A DNA stretch of 64,000 nucleotides from Streptomyces viridochromogenes DSM 40736 (GTDB lineage Bacteria > Actinomycetota > Actinomycetes > Streptomycetales > Streptomycetaceae): contig NZ_GG657757.1 of NCBI RefSeq assembly GCF_000158955.1, forward strand, positions 6,654,769 to 6,718,768, read 5' to 3'. Positions within the stretch are counted from its first letter, which is position 1. Every line of letters begins with the position of its first letter. The notes beneath the pieces were generated by a model. The model ran no database searches and was not told where the DNA came from. It saw nothing but the letters and a program-made list of their open reading frames with translations. Of this stretch, positions 26,463 to 35,176 are shown piece after piece. The position numbers and the translations under genes are program-made.

Positions 26463-28755
26463 CGCCTTCCCAGTCGCGGAGGAGAACCCCTTCCGAGGCA
26501 GTACGAGCGTCCAGTTGGAGGGATTCGACGACACCACCCAGGTCGGAACCGGTCCCCCGCGTCCGGCGATCCATGTGCGCAGGCGGATCAACGAACAGCT
26601 CATGGAACAGGTGCAGCGCTACCTCAACCAGTCGGGAGACTCCTCCACCAGGGGGCGCGTCCTCGCCCTCGTCGGTGAGTTCGGACTGGGCAAGAGCCAC
26701 CTCGCCGCCCAGGTCACGGACATGCTCAGGCAAAGCACCCCCACGCCTGCGCTGTGGGTGATCGGTCAGCCCTCGTTGGACATGCGGTCCGTCTTCCAGC
26801 ACCGCATCATGAGCCCTCGCGACAACCTCGAAGCCATGGCCGACTTCGAGCAGGCCATCACCGACTTCTACGCGGACGTCACGGCGGAGCTGCTCGAACA
26901 GGACGACACCGGTCGCCTGGGAGCGGCCCGCGACGAGTTCCTGCGCGGGCTGCGGGACCGGAGGCTGGATCCGCAGAAGATCGCGCGCGCCTTCGACCTC
27001 GACGAAGAGCTCATCCACAGCCATCTCCGCCGCCACCTGCGCGGCGTCACCGACCACCGCGCCTTCGCCACCGCCCTCGCCCTGCTCCCCAACAAGGCGT
27101 ACCAGGCCGACATCTGGCGCTGGCTGTCCGGAGAGGCGCCCGCGGCTCCCCTGCAACAGCGAGGTGTCACCCAGCCGATTCAGGGCATCCAGGGTGTCTT
27201 CGAAGCGTTCTCGGTGTTCAGCCTCGTCTACGGGCAGAGCGACCGGCCGTACGCGCTCGTCCTGGACGAGGTCGACAAGATCGTCGAATGGACGGCGCAG
27301 GACCGGGCGTTGTTCCTGAACGCCTTCGAGATGCTCGTCAACCGGTACGTCAACCAGGGCGGCCTGCTGATCTTCTGCGTCCGGCCCGATCTCTGGAGCT
27401 CCCTGCCGGCTTCCCTGCACGAGCGGGTGCTGCCGCTGTGGCTCGACAGCTGGGAGCGGCCCGCGACCGAGGAGCTGATCAAACAACACCTGCTCCGGTC
27501 GGGGCGCGCGCCGTCCGACGCGCCCTGTGCGCCCTTCTCCGACCCGGCCGTGGCGCAGATCGTGATCCTCTCGGACGGGGTGCCCCGGCAGATCCTGCGG
27601 ATCTGCGAAGGGGCCTGGGACCAGGCGGCGCTCGGCCGCAGCCCGAGGATCGACGTCGAGGCCGTGCACGAGGCGATCCGGACGACCCACGAGAAGCGGC
27701 CGATGAGCGAAGCGGCACGTCGGCTCGAACGCGTGCTCGCCGGCGACCAGTGGTGGCACAACGCGTCGCCGCGTGGCCTGGGGGACCTTCAGGGGCCGCC
27801 GGGCGCGGGCGAGCCCCGCTGGATCGAGGTCACCCGGACCGCGTGGATCGTAGTGCTGCCGGTGCGTTCGCTGCTGACCCGTGCGAGTGTCACCGGCATC
27901 GAGAATTTCCTCGGCAACGCGCGCGACGCCGCGGCGGCCCAGGGCATCGAGATGCTCGTCGTGGTCAACGGTCACGCGTGCGGAGCGATGCGCCGGCAGG
28001 TCGCCGAGGTCACCGGGACCATGCCCCTGGTGCTTGACGACCCCCGCTTCGACACCGCACTGCGCAGCGGTGTCCAGAGCCTCGCGGAGCGACTACGGGC
28101 AAGCCAGGACAACACCGTGCTGGAGAAGTTGTCCCACCGGCTCGACGTCCTCCAGGGACAGCAGCAGACCCTCCTGGAACGTGTGGACAGCATCGATCAC
28201 GCTCTCGACAACCCGCGCGTCGTCGCCACGCATCCGGTGGCCGGTCCCTCGCACGAGCGGGTGCCGGAGCCGGTGCGGGCGCACTTCCGGGAAGCCCAGG
28301 AAGCGCTGGACCGGCTGCTGGAGGAGGGGGAGGGGCCACGGCCCAGCCTCGTGCCCGTCGCCCGGACGGCCGCCGGGCGGCCGCCGCGGCCGCGCCTGCT
28401 GCTCGTCGACGACTCCGCACTGAAGAGCATGGGAGCGGTCGTACTGGCCCGCAGACTGCTGGAGGCGTTCCGCGAGGCGATCGTCCGCTGGTGGGAGGAG
28501 GCCGGTCCGGGCGGTGGTGAGGCGGAACCCTCCGGACGCGACCAGGGAGAGCTGTTCGCCATCTGCCGAGGCTTCGAGATCTCGATGGAGTCCCTGCCCC
28601 GCCTGGACCGGGGCGGTGCCGCTCCGCTGAGCGGCCCGCCGGCACCCGCGACCGGGCCTGGCGAGCGGGCGCAGGACATGCTCGCGCAGCTCGCCGACCG
28701 GGTACTGCGCGAGCTGGGCGAAGCGTTCAGTGAGGGACCCGCACCTCTGCGATGA
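26452..28755 (+). CDS. P-loop ATPase, 767 aa (second of the pair)
   Basis: ATG 26452, behind GAAGAGGA, overlaps the previous gene by 11 nt; ATGs 33 and 21 nt upstream are alternatives. The AAA+ core has Walker A GEFGLGKSH (about 75-83), Walker B ALVLDEVDKI (about 267-276), a sensor-1-like strand (GGLLIFCVRPDLW) and a lid with SDGVPRQILRICEG. A second alpha/beta domain follows (EVTRTAWIVVLPVRSLL..., GIEMLVVVNGHACGAM), then a coiled coil (KLSHRLDVLQGQQQTLLERV) and a helical C-terminus. The classical motifs suggest this is the active ATPase and the 406-aa partner a regulatory one. Its 3' end overlaps the convergent 324-aa gene by 29 bp. Unrecognised family. Confidence 0.8.
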   Translation: MSPDAFPVAEENPFRGSTSVQLEGFDDTTQVGTGPPRPAIHVRRRINEQLMEQVQRYLNQSGDSSTRGRVLALVGEFGLGKSHLAAQVTDMLRQSTPTPALWVIGQPSLDMRSVFQHRIMSPRDNLEAMADFEQAITDFYADVTAELLEQDDTGRLGAARDEFLRGLRDRRLDPQKIARAFDLDEELIHSHLRRHLRGVTDHRAFATALALLPNKAYQADIWRWLSGEAPAAPLQQRGVTQPIQGIQGVFEAFSVFSLVYGQSDRPYALVLDEVDKIVEWTAQDRALFLNAFEMLVNRYVNQGGLLIFCVRPDLWSSLPASLHERVLPLWLDSWERPATEELIKQHLLRSGRAPSDAPCAPFSDPAVAQIVILSDGVPRQILRICEGAWDQAALGRSPRIDVEAVHEAIRTTHEKRPMSEAARRLERVLAGDQWWHNASPRGLGDLQGPPGAGEPRWIEVTRTAWIVVLPVRSLLTRASVTGIENFLGNARDAAAAQGIEMLVVVNGHACGAMRRQVAEVTGTMPLVLDDPRFDTALRSGVQSLAERLRASQDNTVLEKLSHRLDVLQGQQQTLLERVDSIDHALDNPRVVATHPVAGPSHERVPEPVRAHFREAQEALDRLLEEGEGPRPSLVPVARTAAGRPPRPRLLLVDDSALKSMGAVVLARRLLEAFREAIVRWWEEAGPGGGEAEPSGRDQGELFAICRGFEISMESLPRLDRGGAAPLSGPPAPATGPGERAQDMLAQLADRVLRELGEAFSEGPAPLR

Positions 28756-29701
28756 GATCGAGCAGGCGCTCCTCCGCCACGGCCACCTGGGGCTGGCGGA
28801 ACGTGACTCCGACGACGAAGTCGCCCGCCGCGTCGCCCAGCCAGTGCATGTAGAAGGCGCCGTCCACGACATCGAGGACGAGACGCCGGATCGGGGCACG
28901 GGTGACGGGCGCCATGATGCCCGCCAGATCGGTCAGCTGCTCACGCAGGCGGCTGACGAGGTCGCGGTAGATCGCCCGGCGGGCCGCGACCGAGACGACC
29001 GCGAAGGAGTCCTCCAGCTCCTGGTGCTCGAAGGCGTCACCGGAGCACACCAGGGACCAGTCGCGGTAGTAGGCGGCGTAGTGCAGGTCGCGCGGGTTGA
29101 GGTGGCGGTGCCATATGCCCCGCAGCCGCTGTGCTTCCTGGGCGTCGCGGGAGAGGACGTGCATGAACAGTGAACTCCCCTGGACCAGCGGCTCCTTCAC
29201 CTCCCCAGGGCGACCCCCGGGCAGTTCGTCGACCATCTGACGCCCAGTCCTGATCTTGGTGACCAGTCTGTTCATCGTGGTGTCCATGGCGTCGCAACCG
29301 GGGCCGGACGGGCTGATGCCCACCAGGTACTGGGCGGAGTGCAGACGTGAGCACTGCATCCCGCCTTCCGGGGTGACGACGAGAGTCCGCATCAGATAGC
29401 CCACGTCGAGCGCTCGCATCGCCTCGTCGGTCTCCAGGACCCAGCGGACCAGCCGGCGCCCGGGCCGGCCCTCCGTGTCGGCCTCGTCCTCCCAGGACAT
29501 CCCGGTGGGGAACGGCACGGCATCCGCTTCGCGGACGGCGAAGACGACGGTGTTGCTGACGACGTGGGAAATCGACCGGATCTCCGGGCAGGCCGCGACC
29601 GTGGCACGGCACTCCTTGCTCAGGTGGCCGTAGCTCTGGCTGACTTGCGGCACGATCAGGAGCCTGGGATCGCTCACCGCCGCGGAGGCGTCCGGGTTCA
29701 T
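28727..29701 (-). CDS. Unrecognised 324-aa protein, last gene of the leftward FxsA-FxsT operon
   Basis: ATG at 29701 is preceded by GGAAGGAG 10-11 nt upstream. It lies 53 bp after the FxsT-like gene on the same strand, so it is probably co-transcribed. There is no signal peptide, membrane segment or known motif. Visible features are an alpha/beta N-terminus (DPRLLIVPQVSQSYGHLSKE), Cys residues at CRATVAACPE, CSRL, CDAM and CSGD without metal-site spacing, a helical middle (YRDLVSRLREQLTDLAG) and a beta-rich C-terminus. It overlaps the 3' end of the 767-aa ATPase gene by 29 bp in antisense. It may be a cluster-specific adaptor or effector, but nothing in the sequence proves this. Confidence 0.65.
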   Translation of the reverse strand: MNPDASAAVSDPRLLIVPQVSQSYGHLSKECRATVAACPEIRSISHVVSNTVVFAVREADAVPFPTGMSWEDEADTEGRPGRRLVRWVLETDEAMRALDVGYLMRTLVVTPEGGMQCSRLHSAQYLVGISPSGPGCDAMDTTMNRLVTKIRTGRQMVDELPGGRPGEVKEPLVQGSSLFMHVLSRDAQEAQRLRGIWHRHLNPRDLHYAAYYRDWSLVCSGDAFEHQELEDSFAVVSVAARRAIYRDLVSRLREQLTDLAGIMAPVTRAPIRRLVLDVVDGAFYMHWLGDAAGDFVVGVTFRQPQVAVAEERLLDLIAEVRVPH

Positions 29702-29754
29702 CTAGGTGCAACTCCTTCCGGCAGACGACGTATGCGCTGCACTGGGCCTCTGGT

Positions 29755-32700
29755 TCACACGAACAGCTCCACGTCGATGTCCCGGCGCACCCGGGGCAGT
29801 TCGCCGCTGCCCGCCGCGCCGCGCTGTTCGGCGCGGGTCATGGCCAGGTTGTCGGCGGCGATCGCCCTGGCCGGGTGCCGGTTCAGGCCGAGGTGGTCGT
29901 AACCGCGCTGGGCGGTCTCCTCCAGTTCCACCGCCGCTTCCCGGTCTCCGCACGCCACCAGGGTGCCGGCCAGGGCGATGGAGGAAGCCAGGGTCCAGGG
30001 GTGACGTCCGCCGAGGACCGTCCCGAGTCCGGTGTTGGCGGCCAGGCCGGTCTCGCGGGCCTCCTCCAGCCGGCCCGCGCCCCGCAGATGAACCCCCAGA
30101 CGCATACGGCACAGGTGGGTCGACGGATGTGCGGGGCCGTACCGGCCCGTCAGAGTGTGCAGACAGCGTTCGGCGTAGTCCACCGCCGGTTGGTGCTCGC
30201 CCAGCAGATGGTGGTCGATGGCGAGGCTGAACCGGCATCGCTGGGTGATCATGTGCTGCTCGCCCAGCACGCTGACGGCCATGTCCAGGGCACGGGTGTC
30301 GCGTTCCCAGGCCCGGTCGGGATCGCCGAGCCTGCGCTCGCTCACGGCCAGCCCGTTCTCCGCCAGGACCGTGATCGGGACGCGGTTGATCGCGGGCCGT
30401 GCCGTGCTGCGCGGCGTCCATCCGTGCTTGAGCAACTGGTACGACTCCGCGTCCTGGCCGAGCAGGCGGTGCATCTCGGCCAGCCAGGGGACCATGCCCC
30501 TGACGGCGGGGTCGTCGTCGCCGCCGATGGCCCGGCGATGTTCGTAGACCTGGCGGAACAGCCGCATGCCCTCGGTGTAGTCGCCGGCGGCGGCGTAGCA
30601 CCAGGCCAGGTTGCGGTGGACCTGCTCGGTGGTGCTGTGCCGGGGGCCCAGCAGCCTCGTCATGCCGCGGGCGACGTGCAGGGCCTCGTCGAGGGCGTCG
30701 CCGACATAGCCCGCGGTGCCCAGGTGCGCGGCATAGCCGTCGGCCATCTCCAAGGAGCGGGGATGGGTGATGCCGAGGTGCCCCCGATATTCGCGCAGCA
30801 CGCCGAGGGCGAGACTGCCGGACTCCTCGTACTCGCCCCGCAGAAACTGCGCGTCGGACAGCAGGGCGCGCAGCCGCCGGTGCTCGGGGGAATCGTGTTC
30901 CGTCCAGCACCCCAGTGCGAGCCGGGCCAGGCGCAGGCACTCCTTGAGCGACTCTTCCTCCTGGGTCCGGACGAGGTCGGCCAGGTGGCTGAGCAGCGAC
31001 TGCCGTACCGCGGGGCGGGGGTCCTTCCAGAGCCGCAGCGCCTCGATCTGTCTGCCGCGCCGGCTGACCGTCTCGGAGTCGGGAGGAGCGGGGCTCGCGG
31101 CCATGCCGAGCAGGTGCTCGCCGAGCGCCGCGCGCAGTTGGGTCTCGACGCGTGGATCGTCGCCGAGCCCGGCCACGACGAGGTCCCGCAGCACCCGGTG
31201 CTGGCGGACGGCCTGTCCGGGGCGGGCGAAGTCGAACTCGACCAGGCCGTGCTGGTGCAGTGCCCACAACGCGGCGTCGACCAGGAGGACGTCCGCCGGG
31301 CGGACCGGCTGCCCGTCCGCGGTGTCGTCCGGCCCTGCCTGGGCCAGCGCCACTCTCATGGGCCGTGAGCGCAGCACACTCAGGTCGACCCCCGCACCGG
31401 TGATCAGCGCACAGGCGTCGATCAGCCAGCTCAGCGCCGCGGCGCCCGCCGGTTCGTGGGACCACGCCTCGGCCGCCGGGCTGGAGCGTACGGAGGAGCG
31501 GGCCATCCGCAGCAGGATCTGTGTGCCGGTCAGCGATCCCGGGCCGTGGGCCTGTTGCTGGTCGGTCCAGGTGTCGATGAAGGCCTCGACGGCGGCCTGC
31601 CGGGCCTGAGCGCCGGTGAGGTTGTCCTTCTCCTCGGCCCGGGTCGCCGCGGCTCCGATCCAGCACGCGGCCAGGCGCAGGGCGAGCGGGAGCGGCCCGA
31701 CCCGGTGGACGACAGCCCGGGCGTGGGACGGCTGGAGACCGGGCAGCAGCGTCAGGAGCAGTGCCTCGCTCTCCTCCTGGCAGAAGGGCGCGGCCTGCAC
31801 GGCGTCGGCCGGCGCGGGGCCTTGACCGGAACGTGCGGCGAACAGGATGTGGCAGTTGCCGGACGGCGTCGGCAGCATCGCCGTCATCTCGCCCAGGGAC
31901 GTCACGTCGTCGATCTCGTCGCAGACCAGCAGCCAGCGCTCGCCCCTTGTGTCGCTCTTGGCCCGCAGCGCCCGGATGTGGTCGCTGGGGTCCTGGACGG
32001 TGGGTTCGCCGAGGGCGTCACCGAGTGCGGCGAGTGATGCCCGGACGCTGTCGGGGGTGTCCGACCGCAACCACCAGACGACGTCGTAGGAACCGCCGAA
32101 CCGGTGGCAGAACTCGAGCAGGGCTTCGGACTTGCCGACGCCGGGCGCGCCGAGGAGCAGGCAGGGGCGGTTCTGGTCGGCGAGGCTGCGCAGGGCCTCG
32201 CGGATGTCGTCGAGCAGGGTCTCGCGGCCCACGAAGGTGACGCTGCGGGCGGCGATGTTCGTGCGGTTGGGGAGGCTGGGGAAGCGGTGGGGGGAGTAGG
32301 GCAGACGGCGCGGGACAGGGAGCGACAGCCCGCGCAGCAGGAGTTCGGCGGCCCGCTGCTCGTCGTGGCGGCGCAGGTCGATCTGCTGGTGGTGGGCGAA
32401 CCCGGGCGGCAGGGCCTCGCCGTCCATCAGCACCATCCGGATCCCCGGATCGGACAGGGTCCGCAGTGCCTGCTGTTCGTCGGGGCGCACCGTGGTCGGC
32501 TGGAGCAGCAGCACGGCGGCGTCGTCCGCCGGGCGCTCGGGACGCCAGCCACTGTAGGTCCGTCGTACGACGGTGACGCCGACGGCGCGCAGCTGGGACT
32601 CGATCCAGTCGGCCCAGACCGCGTGGCGCGAGGTGTGGACGAGCGTGACCTGCTTCGGAGTGACGGGGCGCGGCCGGTCCAGGGCGGCGACGAGGCGTTC

Positions 32701-33429
32701 GAGGGCGGGCAGGACCCGTTCGTCGAAGCCGTTGCCGTTGTCCAGCTCGGTGCCGAGCCGGGGGCTGCGGGCCGACATCGCGTGGTAGGGGATCTCCAGG
32801 TAGCGCACCGGGCGGCCGTGCAGCCGCGCGAAGCTCTGCCCGACCCGGTCGCGGGCGATGCGCAGTTGGTCCTCGTGCGACCAGTCGGTCTGCAGTGCCA
32901 GTGCGATGACGTCCAGGGGGCGGTCGGCGTGCCGCAGGAGGCGCCGGGCCAGCGTGGCCGCGTCCTCGATGAAGGAGGAGTCGGCGGTGAAGCAGACCAC
33001 GAGCAGGTCCGGCAGCCGCGCGAGCTGTGCGGTCTGTTCCTCGGTACGCGGCATCGGTGCGTCGATGAGGACGTCGTCGTACCCCTGGAAGGCGGCATGA
33101 TCCGGGCCCGCCCCGGACAGCGCGGCCAGCGGATTCGGGCCCTTCAGGGTCGCCAGTCCGATCGGATGGGCGACACGGGAGGGAGACCACTCCTCCAGGG
33201 TCGGACCGCCCTCCTCGTTCGGCAGCAGAGCGACGGCCGGGGCGACCGAGCGGACGTAGTGCCGGGTGCGCACGTCGGCGTTGCGGCCGTCGAGGACGAG
33301 CACCTTGCGGCCTGAACGGGCAAGCAGTACAGCCGTGTTGAGCAGGGTGGTCGTCTGGCCGATGTCCTCCGCCGTGGAACAGAACGCGGCCACACGGGGG
33401 CGGGAGATCCGGCCGTCCGCCTCAGACAT
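29755..33429 (-). CDS. FxsT-like protein: ParA-like, TIR-like, NB-ARC ATPase and TPR array
   Basis: A 1224-aa protein. ATG 33429 has a GGAG site at good spacing; a GTG at 33501 has none. Order: a ParA/MinD-like domain (about 10-260, PRVAAFCSTAEDIGQTTTLL, with the P-loop lysine region replaced and probably non-catalytic); a TIR-like alpha/beta domain (about 265-385, VTLVHTSRHAVWADWIESQL...); an NB-ARC STAND ATPase (about 400-690) with VGRETLLDDI, Walker A GAPGVGKS near 428 and Walker B LLVCDEIDDV; then about 500 residues of TPR-like helices (HRNLAWCYAAAGDYTEGMRL). This layout matches the TPR protein of FxSxx-COOH systems. It is predicted to be a cytoplasmic sensor/scaffold and is transcribed with the precursor. 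Confidence 0.85.
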   Translation of the reverse strand: MSEADGRISRPRVAAFCSTAEDIGQTTTLLNTAVLLARSGRKVLVLDGRNADVRTRHYVRSVAPAVALLPNEEGGPTLEEWSPSRVAHPIGLATLKGPNPLAALSGAGPDHAAFQGYDDVLIDAPMPRTEEQTAQLARLPDLLVVCFTADSSFIEDAATLARRLLRHADRPLDVIALALQTDWSHEDQLRIARDRVGQSFARLHGRPVRYLEIPYHAMSARSPRLGTELDNGNGFDERVLPALERLVAALDRPRPVTPKQVTLVHTSRHAVWADWIESQLRAVGVTVVRRTYSGWRPERPADDAAVLLLQPTTVRPDEQQALRTLSDPGIRMVLMDGEALPPGFAHHQQIDLRRHDEQRAAELLLRGLSLPVPRRLPYSPHRFPSLPNRTNIAARSVTFVGRETLLDDIREALRSLADQNRPCLLLGAPGVGKSEALLEFCHRFGGSYDVVWWLRSDTPDSVRASLAALGDALGEPTVQDPSDHIRALRAKSDTRGERWLLVCDEIDDVTSLGEMTAMLPTPSGNCHILFAARSGQGPAPADAVQAAPFCQEESEALLLTLLPGLQPSHARAVVHRVGPLPLALRLAACWIGAAATRAEEKDNLTGAQARQAAVEAFIDTWTDQQQAHGPGSLTGTQILLRMARSSVRSSPAAEAWSHEPAGAAALSWLIDACALITGAGVDLSVLRSRPMRVALAQAGPDDTADGQPVRPADVLLVDAALWALHQHGLVEFDFARPGQAVRQHRVLRDLVVAGLGDDPRVETQLRAALGEHLLGMAASPAPPDSETVSRRGRQIEALRLWKDPRPAVRQSLLSHLADLVRTQEEESLKECLRLARLALGCWTEHDSPEHRRLRALLSDAQFLRGEYEESGSLALGVLREYRGHLGITHPRSLEMADGYAAHLGTAGYVGDALDEALHVARGMTRLLGPRHSTTEQVHRNLAWCYAAAGDYTEGMRLFRQVYEHRRAIGGDDDPAVRGMVPWLAEMHRLLGQDAESYQLLKHGWTPRSTARPAINRVPITVLAENGLAVSERRLGDPDRAWERDTRALDMAVSVLGEQHMITQRCRFSLAIDHHLLGEHQPAVDYAERCLHTLTGRYGPAHPSTHLCRMRLGVHLRGAGRLEEARETGLAANTGLGTVLGGRHPWTLASSIALAGTLVACGDREAAVELEETAQRGYDHLGLNRHPARAIAADNLAMTRAEQRGAAGSGELPRVRRDIDVELFV

Positions 33430-33497
33430 CTCGGCTCCGCTTCGCTTCGTCGGTGGTGATCGGGCGCAGGGAACGGGCGGTGGGCAGACCCGGGAGG

Positions 33498-33704
33498 TCA
33501 CTCCTCCTGCACGTCACCGCCGCTGGGCCCCTTGTCGTGATTCGTGGTGAACATGGCCTCGGGGCGTGCCGCTTCCTGCCGCACACGCCGTAAGGCACTC
33601 ACTATCACGGATTCGGGCAGTGACTGGATTGCGTCGAAGGGAAAATTCGAAAGATCAACCAGGGGAGAATCCAGCACCCCCCGTGTTTCGACCTGATCAT
33701 CCAT
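33498..33704 (-). CDS. FxsA-like RiPP precursor peptide with non-canonical C-terminus
   Basis: A 68-aa peptide starting at ATG 33704. A longer frame to 33821 exists, but residues before the chosen start look non-coding. The leader matches FxSxx-COOH precursors: LDSPLVDLSN, then SLPESVIVSALRRVRQEAAR. Family members normally end in F-x-S-x-x; this one has F52-T53-T54 and then 14 more residues (NHDKGPSGGDVQEE). It is divergent from an FxsB-type radical SAM gene with 225 bp between the two starts. I infer that F52-T-T is the crosslink site, equivalent to F-x-S, and that the tail may be a follower segment. The 3' end lies 68 bp upstream of the FxsT start. Confidence 0.8.
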   Translation of the reverse strand: MDDQVETRGVLDSPLVDLSNFPFDAIQSLPESVIVSALRRVRQEAARPEAMFTTNHDKGPSGGDVQEE

Positions 33705-33813
33705 ACGGAGCCCCACCGTCCCGATTGAGTCGAGAATCCGCCACGAGTGGAGGACTGCCGGACAGTTGTGGTTTGGCCCCTCAACTCGGCTGCCAAACTG
33801 ATGCCTTGCTGTC

Positions 33814-33829
33814 AGACTCAAATGAGTCT
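33814..33829. promoter_or_regulatory. Inverted repeat in the divergent precursor/maturase promoter
   Basis: AGACTC-AAAT-GAGTCT, 6-bp perfect arms with a 4-nt spacer, lies 101 bp upstream of the maturase start and 110 bp upstream of the precursor start. It sits in an AT-richer patch typical of promoters and could be a regulator site serving both directions. No regulator gene is found next to it. Confidence 0.45.
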
Positions 33830-33929
33830 ACCGACAAGTGCGACGCTTCGGGCGGTCATCGGATCGTCCGGTACGCCGCAGGAAACCGTCCTGGTTCGGA
33901 GCGCAATTTCGTTCGCACACGGGAGCTCG

Positions 33930-35159
33930 ATGAGTACCGAAACGGGTGAGCCGGATGTGGCGCGCGAGGATTTCACGGAAAGCGCCGTGGCGCTGTCACC
34001 GGGACGGGCGGCGGCGCTTCCGTTCCACACCTTCATACTCAAGGTGCACAGCCGCTGCGACCTCGCCTGCGATTACTGCTACATGTACACGGCCGCGGAC
34101 CAGACCTGGCGGCAGCAGCCGCGCGTGATGTCCCCCGCGGTGGTCACCTGGACGGCGCGCCGCATCGCCGAACACGTCCGCGTCCACGGACTGCGGCAGG
34201 TGGCCGTCGTCCTGCACGGCGGAGAGCCGCTGCTGGCCGGTCCGCGGCGGCTGCGCCAGATCGTGACGGAGATCGCCCGGGAGGTGGGGCCGGAGGTCCG
34301 GGTCCGCACCTCCGTGCAGACGAACGGGGTACGGCTGACCGACGCCTGGCTCGACCTCTTCGCGGAACTGGACATAAGGGTGGGGGTGAGCATCGACGGC
34401 GGCCGGTCGGAGCACGACCGGCACCGTCGGCATCCCGACGGCCGGGGCAGCCACGACCAGGTCGCGCAGGCCGTCCAGCGCCTCGCAGCCGCCCCCCGAC
34501 GGCGCCTGTTCGCCGGGCTTCTGTGCACCGTCGACCTGCGCAACGACCCTGTCGCCACCTATGAGGAGCTGCTCCGTCACCGGCCTCCGATGATCGATTT
34601 CCTGCTGCCGCTGGGCAACTGGTCCGCGCCGCCCCCGGGGCGCGTCGCGGGACGGCCCGACACGCCGTACGGGGACTGGCTGGCAGCGGTGTTCGACCGC
34701 TGGTACAGCGCGCCGGTCCGGGAGACCGAGGTGCGGATGCTGGGCGACCTCGTCGCCCTGCTCCTCGGTGGGCGGGCCCGCGTCGAGGGCCTGGGCCTGG
34801 AACCCATTCGCTACGTCGTGGTGGAGACGGACGGTTCCATCGCGCTCGACGACACGCTGCGGGTCAGCTACGAGGGCGCCACCCGCACGGGACTGCACGT
34901 GGCCAGGGACTCGTTCGGCCGGGCCCTGGACCACCCCGAGGTGACCCGGCGGCAGAGCGGCGCGGCGGGGCTGGCCTCCGTCTGCCGGGCCTGCTCGCTG
35001 CTGCGGGTGTGCGGCGGCGGCCGTTACACCGACCGCTACGACGCGGCCGACGGCGGATTCGGCAATCCGAGCGTGTACTGCCCGGACCTCGCGGCTCTGG
35101 TCCGCCATGTCCACCGGCGCGTGGCCGAGGACACCGCACGGCTCCGGGAGCTGGCCTGA
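33930..35159 (+). CDS. FxsB-type radical SAM/SPASM cyclophane-forming peptide maturase
   Basis: A 409-aa enzyme; ATG 33930 follows GGGAG, and the open frame upstream lacks coding character. The radical SAM cluster motif is C43-DLA-C47-DY-C50 (CX3CX2C), preceded by FHTFILKVHSRCD as in FxsB. Later blocks VVLHGGEPLL, TSVQTNGVRL, GVSIDGGRSEHDRHRR and GLLCTVDLRNDP are typical. The C-terminal SPASM-like Cys set is CRACSLLRVCGG...NPSVYCPDL. Family members crosslink aromatic residues to nearby side chains to form three-residue cyclophanes; the substrate should be the divergent 68-aa peptide. An HExxH domain that is fused in some family members is a separate downstream gene here. Confidence 0.92.
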   Translation: MSTETGEPDVAREDFTESAVALSPGRAAALPFHTFILKVHSRCDLACDYCYMYTAADQTWRQQPRVMSPAVVTWTARRIAEHVRVHGLRQVAVVLHGGEPLLAGPRRLRQIVTEIAREVGPEVRVRTSVQTNGVRLTDAWLDLFAELDIRVGVSIDGGRSEHDRHRRHPDGRGSHDQVAQAVQRLAAAPRRRLFAGLLCTVDLRNDPVATYEELLRHRPPMIDFLLPLGNWSAPPPGRVAGRPDTPYGDWLAAVFDRWYSAPVRETEVRMLGDLVALLLGGRARVEGLGLEPIRYVVVETDGSIALDDTLRVSYEGATRTGLHVARDSFGRALDHPEVTRRQSGAAGLASVCRACSLLRVCGGGRYTDRYDAADGGFGNPSVYCPDLAALVRHVHRRVAEDTARLRELA

Positions 35160-35176
35160 GTCCGGAACACACGACG

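Noticed and set aside
33430..33501. N-terminal extension of the FxsT-like gene from GTG 33501
   Set aside because: The GTG directly touches the preceding GGAGGAG, so spacing is too short, and the 24 extra residues (Pro/Cys/Arg) look non-coding; ATG 33429 has a proper site.
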